Source: an uncultured Oscillospiraceae bacterium (GTDB lineage: Bacteria; Bacillota; Clostridia; Oscillospirales; Acutalibacteraceae). From it: a stretch of DNA of 33,107 nt. Both the position numbers and the translations under genes were made by a program. This document shows positions 6,895 through 15,541 of this stretch, piece after piece. Within the stretch, counting starts at the first letter, position 1. Each line of letters begins with the position of its first letter. Below the pieces are notes generated by a model. The model did no database searches. It saw only the letters and a program-made list of their open reading frames with translations, and was not told where the DNA came from. The stretch covers positions 1 through 33,107 of the forward strand of contig URNB01000014.1 in assembly GCA_900549055.1 (NCBI GenBank), written 5' to 3'.

Positions 6895-7845
6895 TTATTC
6901 GTCGTCGTTTTTAAGGGTGAAGCCGAAAGAATTCAGCTTTGCAATGACCTCTTCAAGCGACTTGCGGCCGAGGTTTCTCACCTTCATCATGTCCTCCTCG
7001 GACTTGTTGATAAGATCCTCTACCGTATTTATACCTGCGCGCTTCAGGCAGTTGAAGCTGCGTACAGATAAATCCAGCTCGTCGATCGTTAAATCGAGAA
7101 CCTTTTCCTTCTCGTTGTCGTTCTTTTCTGCCATAATGCTCTCGGTCTCGCTTACACCCTCGGTCAAATCGAGGAAAAGCTCAAAGTGCTCAATAAGCAC
7201 CTTCGCCGACATGGAAATAGCTTCGTTCGCTCTTATAGAGCCGTCTGTCCAAATTTCCATTGTAAGCTTGCCCTTATCGGTGACATTGCCCACGCGGGTA
7301 TTGTCAACCTTAAAGTTAGCCTTGAGTACGGGCGTATAGATAGAATCAACGGGAATAACGCCGATAACATTCTGCGCCGGTCTGTTCTGCTCGGCGGAAA
7401 CATAGCCTCTGCCCTTATCGAGAGTCATCTCCATATTGAGCTTTGCTCCCGCGTCAAGAGTGGCTATATACATATCGGGATTTAAAATCTCGACTTCGGA
7501 ATCGGCTTTTATAGAAGCGGCGGTAACCACACAGGGACCCTCTGCCTCAATATAAACTTTTTTCGCCGTATCGGCATGGAGCTTTGCAATCAGTCCCTTT
7601 ATGTTGAGGATTATTTCGGTAACATCCTCTTTCACACCGGGAATGGTGGAAAACTCATGCACAACACCGTCAATCTTGACCGAGGTAACGGCAACGCCGG
7701 GAAGGATTGAAAGCAGCACGCGCCTCATGCTGTTGCCGAGGGTCGTTGCATAGCCTCTCTCCAGCGGTTCCATAACGAACCTGCCGTAAGTGCCGTCGCT
7801 TGTCAATTCAGCGGTATCTATTCTGGGCTTTTCAATTTCTATCAT
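6895..7845 (-). CDS. rpoA: DNA-directed RNA polymerase subunit alpha
   Basis: This is the 316-residue alpha subunit, which dimerises to start RNA polymerase assembly and contacts upstream promoter DNA and activators. The N-terminal domain (about 1-230) contains the SMRRVLLSILPG dimerisation block. An acidic linker leads to the C-terminal domain (about 247-312), with the helix-hairpin-helix-like RNLGRKSLEEVIAKL. The length is normal. It sits in the alpha operon between rpsD and rplQ, the conserved order. Confidence 0.99.
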   Translation of the reverse strand: MIEIEKPRIDTAELTSDGTYGRFVMEPLERGYATTLGNSMRRVLLSILPGVAVTSVKIDGVVHEFSTIPGVKEDVTEIILNIKGLIAKLHADTAKKVYIEAEGPCVVTAASIKADSEVEILNPDMYIATLDAGAKLNMEMTLDKGRGYVSAEQNRPAQNVIGVIPVDSIYTPVLKANFKVDNTRVGNVTDKGKLTMEIWTDGSIRANEAISMSAKVLIEHFELFLDLTEGVSETESIMAEKNDNEKEKVLDLTIDELDLSVRSFNCLKRAGINTVEDLINKSEEDMMKVRNLGRKSLEEVIAKLNSFGFTLKNDDE

Positions 7846-7925
7846 TTAAAAGCTCCGTTTCTCCGTACCGTAATTTTAAGTTTCGCAGTGCCCGGCACGG
7901 TGAACGCTGCGTTATTTCGGGTCTA

Positions 7926-8552
7926 TTACTTAGAATAGAACTCAACGATGAGCTGCTCTTCAACAGGAGCTTCGATCTGTTCTCTTGTCGGGAGAGCTAT
8001 GATCTTTGCCGAAAGGTTAGTACGGTCAACATCGATCCACTCCGGAACGGGTCTTGCGCTGTTAGCCTCTACAACTGCTTTGATTTTCTCGCTTGCGCGG
8101 CTCTTCTCGCAGATAGAAACAACATCGCCCGCTTTCAGGAGATATGAAGCAATGTCAACGCGCTTGCCGTTCACTTCGTAATGACCGTGACCTACAAGCT
8201 GACGAGCCTCTGCTCTTGACGAAGCAAAGCCTACTCTGTAAACAACATTATCAAGGCGGCTTTCAAGTATTCTTAAAAGGTTATCGCCGGTAATGCCCTG
8301 CTTTCTTTCAGCAATTTCAAAATAATGATGGAACTGATTTTCCTGGACGCCGTAGAAACGCCTTGCGGTCTGCTTTGCGCGAAGCTGCATACCGTATTCG
8401 GACGATTTCTTTCTGCCCTGTCCGTGCTGACCGGGAGCGTAGCCTCTCAGTCCTACCGAGCATTTCTCGGAATAGCAGCGCTCGCCCTTAAGGAACAATT
8501 TCTGACCCTCACGGCGGCAAAGTCTGCAAACTGCACCGGTATATCTTGCCAT
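7926..8552 (-). CDS. rpsD: 30S ribosomal protein S4, zinc-binding form
   Basis: S4 is a primary 16S rRNA-binding protein that nucleates the 30S body. The protein is 208 residues. It keeps four cysteines (Cys9, Cys12, Cys26, Cys31), the zinc-binding form of S4, rather than the cysteine-free paralogue that many bacteria also carry. An S4 RNA-binding domain is evident around SRLDNVVYRVGFASSRAEARQ. The 80-bp gap to rpoA holds a small hairpin but no gene. The ribosome-binding site GGAGGTG lies before the ATG. Confidence 0.98.
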   Translation of the reverse strand: MARYTGAVCRLCRREGQKLFLKGERCYSEKCSVGLRGYAPGQHGQGRKKSSEYGMQLRAKQTARRFYGVQENQFHHYFEIAERKQGITGDNLLRILESRLDNVVYRVGFASSRAEARQLVGHGHYEVNGKRVDIASYLLKAGDVVSICEKSRASEKIKAVVEANSARPVPEWIDVDRTNLSAKIIALPTREQIEAPVEEQLIVEFYSK

Positions 8553-8608
8553 CTGTTACACCTCCAAAATTTTAGCTGCAATATAAATTGCAAATTAGTT
8601 TTAACCGA

Positions 8609-9010
8609 TTATACGCGTCTTCTCTTGGGAGGACGGCAGCCGTTGTGCGGAATCGGGGTAACATCCTTAATCATGCTTACCTCAAGACCTGCGGTCTGCA
8701 GTGCGCGGATAGCCGCTTCACGTCCTGCACCCGGACCCTTTACATACACTTCAACAGTCTTAAGACCGTGCTCCATAGCAGCCTTAGCAGCGGTTTCTGC
8801 CGCGCTCTGTGCCGCGAAAGGAGTAGACTTTCTTGAGCCTCTGAAACCTAACTCACCGGCAGATGCCCATGAAAGAGCGTTGCCCTGCGTATCGGTGATG
8901 GTAACAATAGTATTGTTGAAGGTAGACTGGATATGAGCAGAGCCACGTTCGATATTCTTTTTCTCACGGCGACGGCGTGTAGCGGTCGTCTTGCCCTTTG
9001 CAGTAGCCAT
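8609..9010 (-). CDS. rpsK: 30S ribosomal protein S11
   Basis: S11 lies in the platform of the 30S subunit at the mRNA exit region. The 133-residue protein shows HIQSTFNNTIVTITD and the C-terminal PHNGCRPPKRRRV tail expected of the family. It is in the alpha operon between rpsM and rpsD, 16 bp after rpsM. Confidence 0.98.
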   Translation of the reverse strand: MATAKGKTTATRRRREKKNIERGSAHIQSTFNNTIVTITDTQGNALSWASAGELGFRGSRKSTPFAAQSAAETAAKAAMEHGLKTVEVYVKGPGAGREAAIRALQTAGLEVSMIKDVTPIPHNGCRPPKRRRV

Positions 9011-9026
9011 ATTATCTTCCTCCTAC

Positions 9027-9395
9027 TTATTTCTTCTTGTTAGCTATGGTCTTCTTCGGACCCTTGCGTGTACGCGCGTTAGTCTTTGAGCGCTGCCCTC
9101 TTACCGGCAGACCCTTTCTGTGGCGCAAACCGCGGTAGCTTCCGATTTCGATAAGTCTCTTAATATCAAACGCAATCGTACGGCGACGGTCACCCTCTAC
9201 CTGAAGGTTGTGGTCGATATATTCACGCAGTTTTGAAATATCGTCTTCGGTTAAGTCCTTGACGCGGGTATCGGGATTGATACCTGTATCGGCAAGGATT
9301 TTTTTAGATGTTGTAAGACCTATGCCGAAAATGTAAGTAAGTCCGATTTCGACTCGCTTTTCGTTCGGAAGATCAACACCAGCAATACGTGCCAT
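9027..9395 (-). CDS. rpsM: 30S ribosomal protein S13
   Basis: S13 sits at the head of the small subunit and contacts the large subunit and P-site tRNA through its basic tail. The 122-residue protein begins MARIAGVDLPNEKRVEI and carries GLRHRKGLPVRGQRSKTNAR near the C-terminus, both diagnostic. It lies between rpmJ and rpsK in the conserved alpha-operon order. Confidence 0.98.
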   Translation of the reverse strand: MARIAGVDLPNEKRVEIGLTYIFGIGLTTSKKILADTGINPDTRVKDLTEDDISKLREYIDHNLQVEGDRRRTIAFDIKRLIEIGSYRGLRHRKGLPVRGQRSKTNARTRKGPKKTIANKKK

Positions 9396-9431
9396 TTATC
9401 AAAGCACCTCCATTTTTTTCTTCATGCGCAA

Positions 9432-9545
9432 TTAACCCTGACGCTGCTTATGCTTTGGGTTTTCGCAGATAACCATTATCTTGCCTTTGCGCTTGATAAT
9501 TTTGCATTTTTCGCAAATCTTTTTAACAGAAGGTCTGACTTTCAT
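9432..9545 (-). CDS. rpmJ: 50S ribosomal protein L36, zinc-ribbon form
   Basis: This 37-residue gene is easily missed because of its size. The protein begins MKVRPSVKKICEKCK and has Cys11, Cys14, Cys27 and His32, the CCCH zinc ribbon of classical L36. It has a clear AGGAGG-type ribosome-binding site just upstream (about 9556-9561) and lies between infA and rpsM, where L36 is found in most Firmicutes. L36 helps order 23S rRNA near the factor-binding side of the 50S subunit. Confidence 0.97.
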   Translation of the reverse strand: MKVRPSVKKICEKCKIIKRKGKIMVICENPKHKQRQG

Positions 9546-9575
9546 TTGGATTATACCTCCTTAAATTTTTGACTG

Positions 9576-9794
9576 TTATTTTGAACGCCAGGTTATGCGG
9601 CCCTTTGAAAGGTCGTACGGAGACATTTCAACAGTCACCTTGTCGCCCGGGAGAATGCGTATGAAATTCATACGGAGCTTTCCCGATATATGGGCAAGGA
9701 TTATATGTCCCCCCTGGATTTCTACCTTGAACATTGCGTTAGGCATTGCCTCAACAACGACTCCTTCAAGCTCTATCATATCTTCTTTAGACAT
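9576..9794 (-). CDS. infA: Translation initiation factor IF-1
   Basis: IF-1 occupies the ribosomal A site during initiation and supports IF-2 and IF-3. The 72-residue protein is a single S1/OB-fold domain with the typical MIELEGVVVEAMPNAMFKVE and ending LSKGRITWRSK. It overlaps the preceding KOW gene by 8 bp, so the two are probably translationally coupled. The ribosome-binding site GAGAGGAA lies inside the upstream gene. Confidence 0.98.
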   Translation of the reverse strand: MSKEDMIELEGVVVEAMPNAMFKVEIQGGHIILAHISGKLRMNFIRILPGDKVTVEMSPYDLSKGRITWRSK

Positions 9795-10047
9795 TTCGGT
9801 TCCTCTCTTTCAAGCCTTCGTCTCTGAAACGCGCCAATTCCCGCCTCAGAGCCTTATCGGTTTTATAGCTGTTTTCATCAAGAAATGTGTTTGTAAACGC
9901 TGCGTGCTTCACATTTTTGCGTTTCGGTTTTTCAAGCGGGCGTTCCTTACCGTCGCAAAGGTAAAGGAATTTATCGTCCGCGCTCACCACCACCATAAGG
10001 TGGTTTTTATCGCGCCCCGCCTTTGAAAAGACTATGCGACCCACCAT
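9787..10047 (-). CDS. KOW-domain RNA-binding protein (L14e/L27e-like)
   Basis: This 86-residue basic protein has an N-terminal KOW/SH3-like segment (VGRIVFSKAGRDKNHLMVVV) resembling the archaeal/eukaryotic L14e-L27e family, followed by a lysine/arginine-rich helix. Proteins of this kind lie between map and infA in many Firmicutes, and this gene has exactly that position: 10 bp after map and overlapping infA. RNA or ribosome binding is inferred from the fold and the operon; I know of no firm function. Confidence 0.85.
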   Translation of the reverse strand: MVGRIVFSKAGRDKNHLMVVVSADDKFLYLCDGKERPLEKPKRKNVKHAAFTNTFLDENSYKTDKALRRELARFRDEGLKERNRNV

Positions 10048-10057
10048 AAGCGTTTCC

Positions 10058-10807
10058 TCAAACCACGGTCATAATTTTAGGACCGTCGGCGGTTATCACT
10101 ATCGTATGCTCAAAGTGAGCCGAAAGCGAACCGTCCTTGGTTAAAACAGTCCACCCGTCCGGCTGAACCTTAACATCATAGCCTCCGGCGTTTACCATCG
10201 GTTCAATTGCTATGGTCATTCCGGGCAGCAGGCGTATTCCCCTGCCGGGTGTGCCGAAATTGGGAACCTCGGGAGCTTCATGCAGGTGCGTACCCACGCC
10301 GTGACCGACAAACTGCCGCACGACCGAATACCCACGCGCCTCAACATAACTCTGAACAGCGTGACCTATATCACCGATCCTGCCGCCCGCACATGCCGCG
10401 CGTATTCCCTCGTAAAGGCTTTCGCGCGTTGTGTACATCAGCCGCTTCGCCTCAGAAGATACATCCCCGCAGGCGAAAGTGGCGGCGTTATCGCCGTGAT
10501 ACCCGTCAAACTTTGCGCCGAGGTCGATACTTACAATATCGCCGGCGCGCAGCTTGCGCTTTTCGGAAGGTATGCCGTGAATTACCTCGTTGTTTATAGA
10601 TATACAGGCAGTAGCGGGGTAGCCCTCGTAATTTTTAAAGTTGGGCTCGCCGCCGCGGCGTCGGATGTATTCCTCCGCCAGACGGTCGATCTCAGCCGTT
10701 GTTACTCCGGGCTCTACCGCTTTGCCGGCTACCTCTAATGCTCCGGCCGATATACTGCAAGCCTCTTTCATTATTTTAAGCTCGCGGCCGGTTTTAAGCA
10801 CTATCAT
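10058..10807 (-). CDS. map: Methionine aminopeptidase, type I
   Basis: The enzyme removes the initiator methionine from nascent proteins. All five metal ligands are visible at family spacing: Asp95, Asp106, His169, Glu202 and Glu233; His77 is the conserved active-site histidine. It is 249 residues, a type Ia enzyme without an N-terminal extension. Its ATG overlaps the adk stop in an ATGA arrangement, implying coupled translation. Placement within the spc/alpha cluster after adk is conserved in Firmicutes. Confidence 0.98.
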   Translation of the reverse strand: MIVLKTGRELKIMKEACSISAGALEVAGKAVEPGVTTAEIDRLAEEYIRRRGGEPNFKNYEGYPATACISINNEVIHGIPSEKRKLRAGDIVSIDLGAKFDGYHGDNAATFACGDVSSEAKRLMYTTRESLYEGIRAACAGGRIGDIGHAVQSYVEARGYSVVRQFVGHGVGTHLHEAPEVPNFGTPGRGIRLLPGMTIAIEPMVNAGGYDVKVQPDGWTVLTKDGSLSAHFEHTIVITADGPKIMTVV

Positions 10808-11442
10808 ATATTCTTCTCCAGCGCCTCGAGTACAAGACGGGTAGTATCCTTAACCTCGTCCTGTCCCTCGACCGTGATAAGCTTTCCGCAGTTTTTGTAA
10901 TAATCTTTCAGCGGCTCGGTCTGCTCGTGATAAACGTTAAGTCTGTTTTTCACGGTTTCCGGCTCATCATCCTTACGGGTAACAAGCGCGCCGCCGCAGG
11001 AATTGCAAACGCCCTCTTCAGCCGGTTTTTTATACTCGGTGTGGTAGCTGGCGCCGCACTTTTCGCAAACGCGTCTGCCCGACATACGCTTTACTATCTC
11101 GCTGTCCGCAACCTCGATAGAGAGTGCGGCATCAATACCGAAGCCCATTTCGTCAAGCGCCTCTGCCTGCGGAATCGTGCGCGGGAAGCCGTCTAAAATG
11201 TAACCGTTTGCACAGTCGCTTTCAGCCAAACGCTCCTTAATGATGCCGATAACGACATCATCCGGGACAAGCTCGCCCGCATCGATATATGATTTTGCCT
11301 TGAGTCCCATTTCCGTTCCGTTTTTAAGCGCAGCACGAATGATGTTGCCGGTGGAAATGGTCGGAATATTATATTTTTCGGAGATTATCTCCGCCTGGGT
11401 GCCTTTACCGGCGCCCGGTGCTCCCAAAAGAATGAGCTTCAT
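10804..11442 (-). CDS. adk: Adenylate kinase, zinc-lid form
   Basis: Adenylate kinase interconverts AMP plus ATP and two ADP. The P-loop GAPGAGKGT is at residues 7-15, and the DGFPRT AMP/ATP-site motif at 84-89. The lid contains four cysteines (Cys126, Cys129, Cys146, Cys149), the zinc-binding lid typical of Gram-positive enzymes. It has 212 residues, the normal long form. It lies between secY and map, 18 bp after secY, with its own ribosome-binding site. Confidence 0.98.
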   Translation of the reverse strand: MKLILLGAPGAGKGTQAEIISEKYNIPTISTGNIIRAALKNGTEMGLKAKSYIDAGELVPDDVVIGIIKERLAESDCANGYILDGFPRTIPQAEALDEMGFGIDAALSIEVADSEIVKRMSGRRVCEKCGASYHTEYKKPAEEGVCNSCGGALVTRKDDEPETVKNRLNVYHEQTEPLKDYYKNCGKLITVEGQDEVKDTTRLVLEALEKNI

Positions 11443-11460
11443 AATTTAATACTCCTATTC

Positions 11461-12738
11461 TTAATCAAGGAATCCCTTGTAATGACGCATCATCATCTGG
11501 GATTCAAGATTACGGACAGTGTCAAGCGCAACGCCTACCATAATGAGTACCGACGTACCGCCGAGGGAAATATTGATTCCGCCGACGCTGCCGATGAGTA
11601 TTGGCAGGATAGCGATAACGCTTAAGAATATTGCACCCATGAGCGTTATTCTTGACAAAATCTTTGAAATGAAGTCCGAAGTGGACTTGCCGGGACGGAT
11701 TCCCGGAATAGCGCCGCCGTTTTTACGCAGGTTGTTTGCCATTTCAATCGGATTGAACTGGATTGTTGCATAGAAGTATGCAAAACCGATTATCAGAACG
11801 AAATAGATTACCGCGTAGAAAACGCCCTGAACGCTGAAGAGCCTTAATACCTTATAGAACCAGTGGTTCTCGTTCTTCCAGAACGAAAGTATCATCGTGG
11901 GGAGCATAAGTATGCTCGAGGCAAAGATTATCGGCATAACGCCCGACATATTGACCTTGATCGGAATGTGGGTGTTCTGTCCGCCGTACATCTTATTGCC
12001 GACAACGCGCTTGGCGTACTGCACCGGAATGCGGCGCTCCGCCTCGGTCATCCAAACGATGAAGGCTATAACCAGTAAGAACATAACTACTATTCCAACA
12101 ACCGCAAACTGCTTATCGAGCTTCCAGTAAGCGATAAGTGTGTTAAGAGCCTGCGGGCCGCGGGAGATAATACCTGCGAAAAGCAGTATTGAAATACCGT
12201 TGCCGATACCCTTAACATCTATCTGCTCGCCGAGCCACATCACAAGCGCGGAACCCGCCGTAAAGGCAAGTATTATAACGAACGCCGCAAAGATGACGGC
12301 ACCGCCGGACACGCTTAAATAGTTGCTGTTTTTGAGATAGAAGAAATATGCCGTACCTTGAATCAGCGCCAAAATAACCGTTGTGTAACGGGTTATCTGG
12401 GCTAACTTCTTCTGTCCTTCCTCTCCCTCTTTTGAAAGCCTTTCAAGATAAGGGATAGCCACACACAGAAGCTGTACTATAATTGAGGAGTTGATGTACG
12501 GGGTAACAGACATTGCGAATATTGCGCCGTACTCAAGACCGCCTCCGGTAAGAATAGACAGGTAGCTGAAAAATTCATTCGTTGTTCCCGATTCGGTTGC
12601 GGATTTTAAAGCGGCAACGTCGATATACGGTACCGGAATAACCGAACCGATACGGAAAATCAAAACGATGAAAACGGTAAAAAGAATCTTATTACGAATT
12701 TCTTTTATTTTCCAGGCGTTTCTTAATGTTTCTAACAT
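11461..12738 (-). CDS. secY: Protein translocase subunit SecY
   Basis: SecY is the channel subunit of the Sec translocon. The 425-residue protein shows about ten hydrophobic segments, the TGGGLEYGAIFAMSVTPYIN plug/TM2 region and the cytosolic loop ending in GGAIPGIRPGKST that contacts SecA and ribosomes. The start overlaps the rplO stop by one base. Together with secD and secF this window carries three genes of the export machinery; secE and secG are not here. Confidence 0.99.
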   Translation of the reverse strand: MLETLRNAWKIKEIRNKILFTVFIVLIFRIGSVIPVPYIDVAALKSATESGTTNEFFSYLSILTGGGLEYGAIFAMSVTPYINSSIIVQLLCVAIPYLERLSKEGEEGQKKLAQITRYTTVILALIQGTAYFFYLKNSNYLSVSGGAVIFAAFVIILAFTAGSALVMWLGEQIDVKGIGNGISILLFAGIISRGPQALNTLIAYWKLDKQFAVVGIVVMFLLVIAFIVWMTEAERRIPVQYAKRVVGNKMYGGQNTHIPIKVNMSGVMPIIFASSILMLPTMILSFWKNENHWFYKVLRLFSVQGVFYAVIYFVLIIGFAYFYATIQFNPIEMANNLRKNGGAIPGIRPGKSTSDFISKILSRITLMGAIFLSVIAILPILIGSVGGINISLGGTSVLIMVGVALDTVRNLESQMMMRHYKGFLD

Positions 12739-13178
12739 CAGATCACCTCAGCCTTTCCGCCGACTGAATTGATTTTCTCAGCAGCAGCCGCAGAGAAAGC
12801 GTTTGCCTTAACGGTGAGCTTCTTTGTAAGCTTGCCGTTAGCCAAAACCTTAATGGGAAGGCTTGCTTTCTTTACTATACCCTTATCAGCCAAAGCTGCA
12901 GCGTCAACCGTAGCGCCGTCCTCGAACACCTCAAGTGCGGAAAGGTTAATCGCTATCCATTCCTCGGCAAAAATATTATTGAAGCCACGCTTAGGAATAC
13001 GCCTCTGAAGCGGCATCTGACCGCCTTCAAAGCCGGGTCTCATACCGTGACCCGCACGAGCCTTCTGACCCTTATGACCTTTACCGGCAGTTTTGCCGTT
13101 GCCCGAGCCGTGACCTCTGCCTATACGCTTCGCCTCTTTTGTAGAGCCGAAAGCCGGAGATAATTCATGCATTTTCAT
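12738..13178 (-). CDS. rplO: 50S ribosomal protein L15
   Basis: L15 is a late-assembly 23S rRNA-binding protein. The 146-residue product has the long basic Gly-rich N-terminal extension (GRGHGSGNGKTAGKGHKGQK) and GMRPGFEGGQMPLQRR. ATG 13178 is preferred, with GGAGG (13191-13187) 8 nt away; an in-frame GTG at 13187 lies within that signal. Two small hairpins (13205-13218 and 13222-13236) separate it from rpmD. Confidence 0.98.
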   Translation of the reverse strand: MKMHELSPAFGSTKEAKRIGRGHGSGNGKTAGKGHKGQKARAGHGMRPGFEGGQMPLQRRIPKRGFNNIFAEEWIAINLSALEVFEDGATVDAAALADKGIVKKASLPIKVLANGKLTKKLTVKANAFSAAAAEKINSVGGKAEVI

Positions 13179-13245
13179 TGTTCGCACCTCCTTGCTTAAT
13201 TCGCGCGGTTAAAACCGCATTTCCGCTTTATGCGGATTGAAAAAA

Positions 13246-13443
13246 TCATTTTGCAGCCGTAACCTCAACAAGATGAGAAATCTTGTTGATCTTGCCCTTG
13301 GTCTGCTCGTTATCCGGCTGAATTTTCTCATCGCCGATTTTGAAGAGACCGAGAGCGTTTGCGGTAGCTATCTGATCCTTTTTAGCACCGATGGTGCTTT
13401 TTACCAGCTTTACTTTAAGGCCGGCAGCCTTTTTTGTTGCCAT
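13246..13443 (-). CDS. rpmD: 50S ribosomal protein L30
   Basis: L30 is a small two-stranded ferredoxin-like ribosomal protein. This copy has 65 residues, with LKVKLVKSTIGAKKDQIATANALGL matching the family core, and sits between rpsE and rplO. It is slightly longer than the usual ~60 residues because of a short N-terminal MATKKAAG extension. Confidence 0.96.
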   Translation of the reverse strand: MATKKAAGLKVKLVKSTIGAKKDQIATANALGLFKIGDEKIQPDNEQTKGKINKISHLVEVTAAK

Positions 13444-13457
13444 AACGCTGCTCCTCC

Positions 13458-13961
13458 TTAACCAATGATTTCCTTGACAGACTTGCCGCGTACAGCTGCT
13501 ACTTCCTCGGCGCTGCGAAGCGAAGCGAGGCCGGCAACAGTGGCGCGAACAACGTTGCAGGGATTGTTCGATCTTAAAGCCTTGGTACGAATGTCGGAAA
13601 TACCGACAGTCTCAACTACCGCACGAACAGCGCCGCCGGCAATAACGCCGGTACCGGGAGCCGCGGGCTTAAGAAGAACGCGGCCTGCGCCGAATTCGCC
13701 TATAACCTCGTGCGGAATTGTTGTACCCTTTAAGGATACCTTTATAAGATTCTTTTTAGCGTCTTCAATTCCTTTGCGGATAGCGTCCGGAACCTCGCCC
13801 GCCTTGCCGAGCCCGTAGCCTACGATGCCGTTGCCGTCTCCTACAACCACAAGCGCCGCGAACTTCATAATGCGTCCGCCCTTAACGGTTTTGGAAACAC
13901 GGTTTATGGCAACTACGCGCTCTTTTAAATCTAATGTTGATGCGTCAATATTTGTAGCCAA
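13458..13961 (-). CDS. rpsE: 30S ribosomal protein S5
   Basis: S5 supports translational fidelity and helicase activity at the mRNA entry site. The 167-residue protein has the double-stranded-RNA-binding-like N-terminal domain (ERVVAINRVSKTVKGGRIMKF) and the GTGVIAGGAVRAVVE C-terminal block. The start codon is TTG at 13961, with AAGGAGG just upstream; no ATG is available near this point. Confidence 0.98.
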   Translation of the reverse strand: MATNIDASTLDLKERVVAINRVSKTVKGGRIMKFAALVVVGDGNGIVGYGLGKAGEVPDAIRKGIEDAKKNLIKVSLKGTTIPHEVIGEFGAGRVLLKPAAPGTGVIAGGAVRAVVETVGISDIRTKALRSNNPCNVVRATVAGLASLRSAEEVAAVRGKSVKEIIG

Positions 13962-13976
13962 AAGTATTCCTCCTTA

Positions 13977-14336
13977 TCAGAACTTGAGTCCGCCCTCGCG
14001 GGCACCTTCGGCAAGCTCCTTGACACGGCCGTGATAAATGTATCCGCCGCGGTCAAAAACAACCTCGGTGATGCCCTTTTCAGCGGCGCGTTCAGCAATT
14101 AACTTTCCAACCTTGTGAGCGCCCTCTTTGTTGCCGCCGGAAATTCCGAAATCCTTCTCGTTGGAAGAAGCGGCCGCGAGTGTAACGCCGTTTACATCGT
14201 CGATAAGCTGGGCGTAAATGTTGCTGTTGGAGCGGAATACATCAAGGCGAGGACAAGCCGCCGTACCGCTGACCTTTGAGCGGACGCGGGCGTGACGCTT
14301 AAGTCTTGCCTGATTGCTGTTTGGTCTTGTAACCAT
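13977..14336 (-). CDS. rplR: 50S ribosomal protein L18
   Basis: L18 binds 5S rRNA and joins it to the central protuberance. The protein has 119 residues, with RLKRHARVRSKVSGTAACPR and the C-terminal FDRGGYIYHGRVKELAEGAR motif. It lies between rplF and rpsE in the spc operon. Confidence 0.98.
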   Translation of the reverse strand: MVTRPNSNQARLKRHARVRSKVSGTAACPRLDVFRSNSNIYAQLIDDVNGVTLAAASSNEKDFGISGGNKEGAHKVGKLIAERAAEKGITEVVFDRGGYIYHGRVKELAEGAREGGLKF

Positions 14337-14354
14337 CGTTTATACACTCCTTTA

Positions 14355-14903
14355 TTATTTCTTAGCACCCTTGCCGGCTTTACCTTCCTTGCGGCGGATA
14401 TGCTCGTCGGCGTACTTAATACCTTTGCCCTTATAAGGCTCCGGCGGACGCTTCTCGCGAACTTCCGCGGCAAACTGACCGACCTGCTGCTTATCCGCAC
14501 CGCTTATAACTACCTGGTTGGGAGTCGGTACGTCAATGGTGATTCCCGGAACCTCAGGCACGATTACCTGATGAGAATATCCGAGGTTCATTACAAGATT
14601 CTTGCCCTGCTTCTGGGCACGGTAGCCTACGCCGTTAACCTCGAGCGTTTTTGAGTAGCCGTTGGTAACGCCCTCAACCATATTATGGATAAGGGTACGG
14701 GTAAGACCGTGGAGCGCACGGTGATTTTTGTCATCGGTCGGGCGGGTCACGATTATTTCATTGCCCTCAAGCGCAATGTTTATTTCGTGATTGAAGGTGC
14801 TTTCAAGTGTACCCTTGGGTCCCTTTACGGTCACCTTGCTGCCGTCAACCTTAACCTCAACACCGGCAGGGATTGCGATAGGTTTCTTTCCTATTCTTGA
14901 CAT
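14355..14903 (-). CDS. rplF: 50S ribosomal protein L6
   Basis: L6 is located near the factor-binding site at the base of the L7/L12 stalk. The 182-residue protein begins MSRIGKKPIAIPAGVEV and ends with the RRPEPYKGKGIKY-type block, here RPPEPYKGKGIKY. Two L6 domains are visible. The gene order rpsH-rplF-rplR is the standard one. Confidence 0.98.
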   Translation of the reverse strand: MSRIGKKPIAIPAGVEVKVDGSKVTVKGPKGTLESTFNHEINIALEGNEIIVTRPTDDKNHRALHGLTRTLIHNMVEGVTNGYSKTLEVNGVGYRAQKQGKNLVMNLGYSHQVIVPEVPGITIDVPTPNQVVISGADKQQVGQFAAEVREKRPPEPYKGKGIKYADEHIRRKEGKAGKGAKK

Positions 14904-14917
14904 CCTCTCGCACCTCC

Positions 14918-15316
14918 TTACCAGACGAAAGCGAGGACTTCGCCGCCGACATTGGCTTTGCGTGCCTGCTTGTCTGTCATTATACCCTTTGAGGTGGAAA
15001 GGATGGCTATGCCGAGGCCCTTCATAACCTTGGGCATATCCTCTACATTTGTGTAGATACGCAAGCCGGGCTTAGAAACTCTTCTAATGCCGCTTATAAC
15101 CTGCGATTTATTATGGCCGTACTTCAAAGTGATGTGAATTACGCCCTGCTTTCCGTCTTCTTCGACCTGAAAGCCCGAGATGTAACCCTCGTCAAGTAAA
15201 ATCTGAGCGATTGCCTTTTTTACATTCGACGCCGGAACATCTACCGAATCATGCTTTGCAGCGGATGCATTACGAATTCTCGTAAGCATATCCGCGATTG
15301 TATCGCTGATTTGCAT
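14918..15316 (-). CDS. rpsH: 30S ribosomal protein S8
   Basis: S8 is a primary 16S rRNA-binding protein; in E. coli it also represses the spc operon. The 132-residue protein shows MQISDTIADMLTRIRNA and the C-terminal STSKGIMTDKQARKANVGGE motif. GGAGG lies before the ATG. Confidence 0.98.
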   Translation of the reverse strand: MQISDTIADMLTRIRNASAAKHDSVDVPASNVKKAIAQILLDEGYISGFQVEEDGKQGVIHITLKYGHNKSQVISGIRRVSKPGLRIYTNVEDMPKVMKGLGIAILSTSKGIMTDKQARKANVGGEVLAFVW

Positions 15317-15343
15317 GCCGTCAACCTCCTTCAGCTTTGTGCC

Positions 15344-15529
15344 TTACCAACTGGCCTTCTTCACTCCGGGGATCTCGCCTTTATAAGCAAGCTCTCTGAA
15401 GCATATACGGCAAATGCCGTACTTGCGAAGATAAGCATGTGGGCGGCCGCAGATTTTGCATCTGTTATACTCTCTTGTTGAAAACTTAGCAGGTCTTGCC
15501 TGCTTAACTTTCATAGCAGTCTTAGCCAT
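15344..15529 (-). CDS. rpsN: 30S ribosomal protein S14, zinc type (type Z)
   Basis: This is a 61-residue short S14 with the zinc ribbon Cys24-x2-Cys27-x12-Cys40-x2-Cys43. The zinc-type form is the usual S14 in Clostridia; the longer zinc-free form expressed during zinc limitation is not in this window. It lies between rplE and rpsH. Confidence 0.98.
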   Translation of the reverse strand: MAKTAMKVKQARPAKFSTREYNRCKICGRPHAYLRKYGICRICFRELAYKGEIPGVKKASW

Positions 15530-15541
15530 TATTACTTCTCC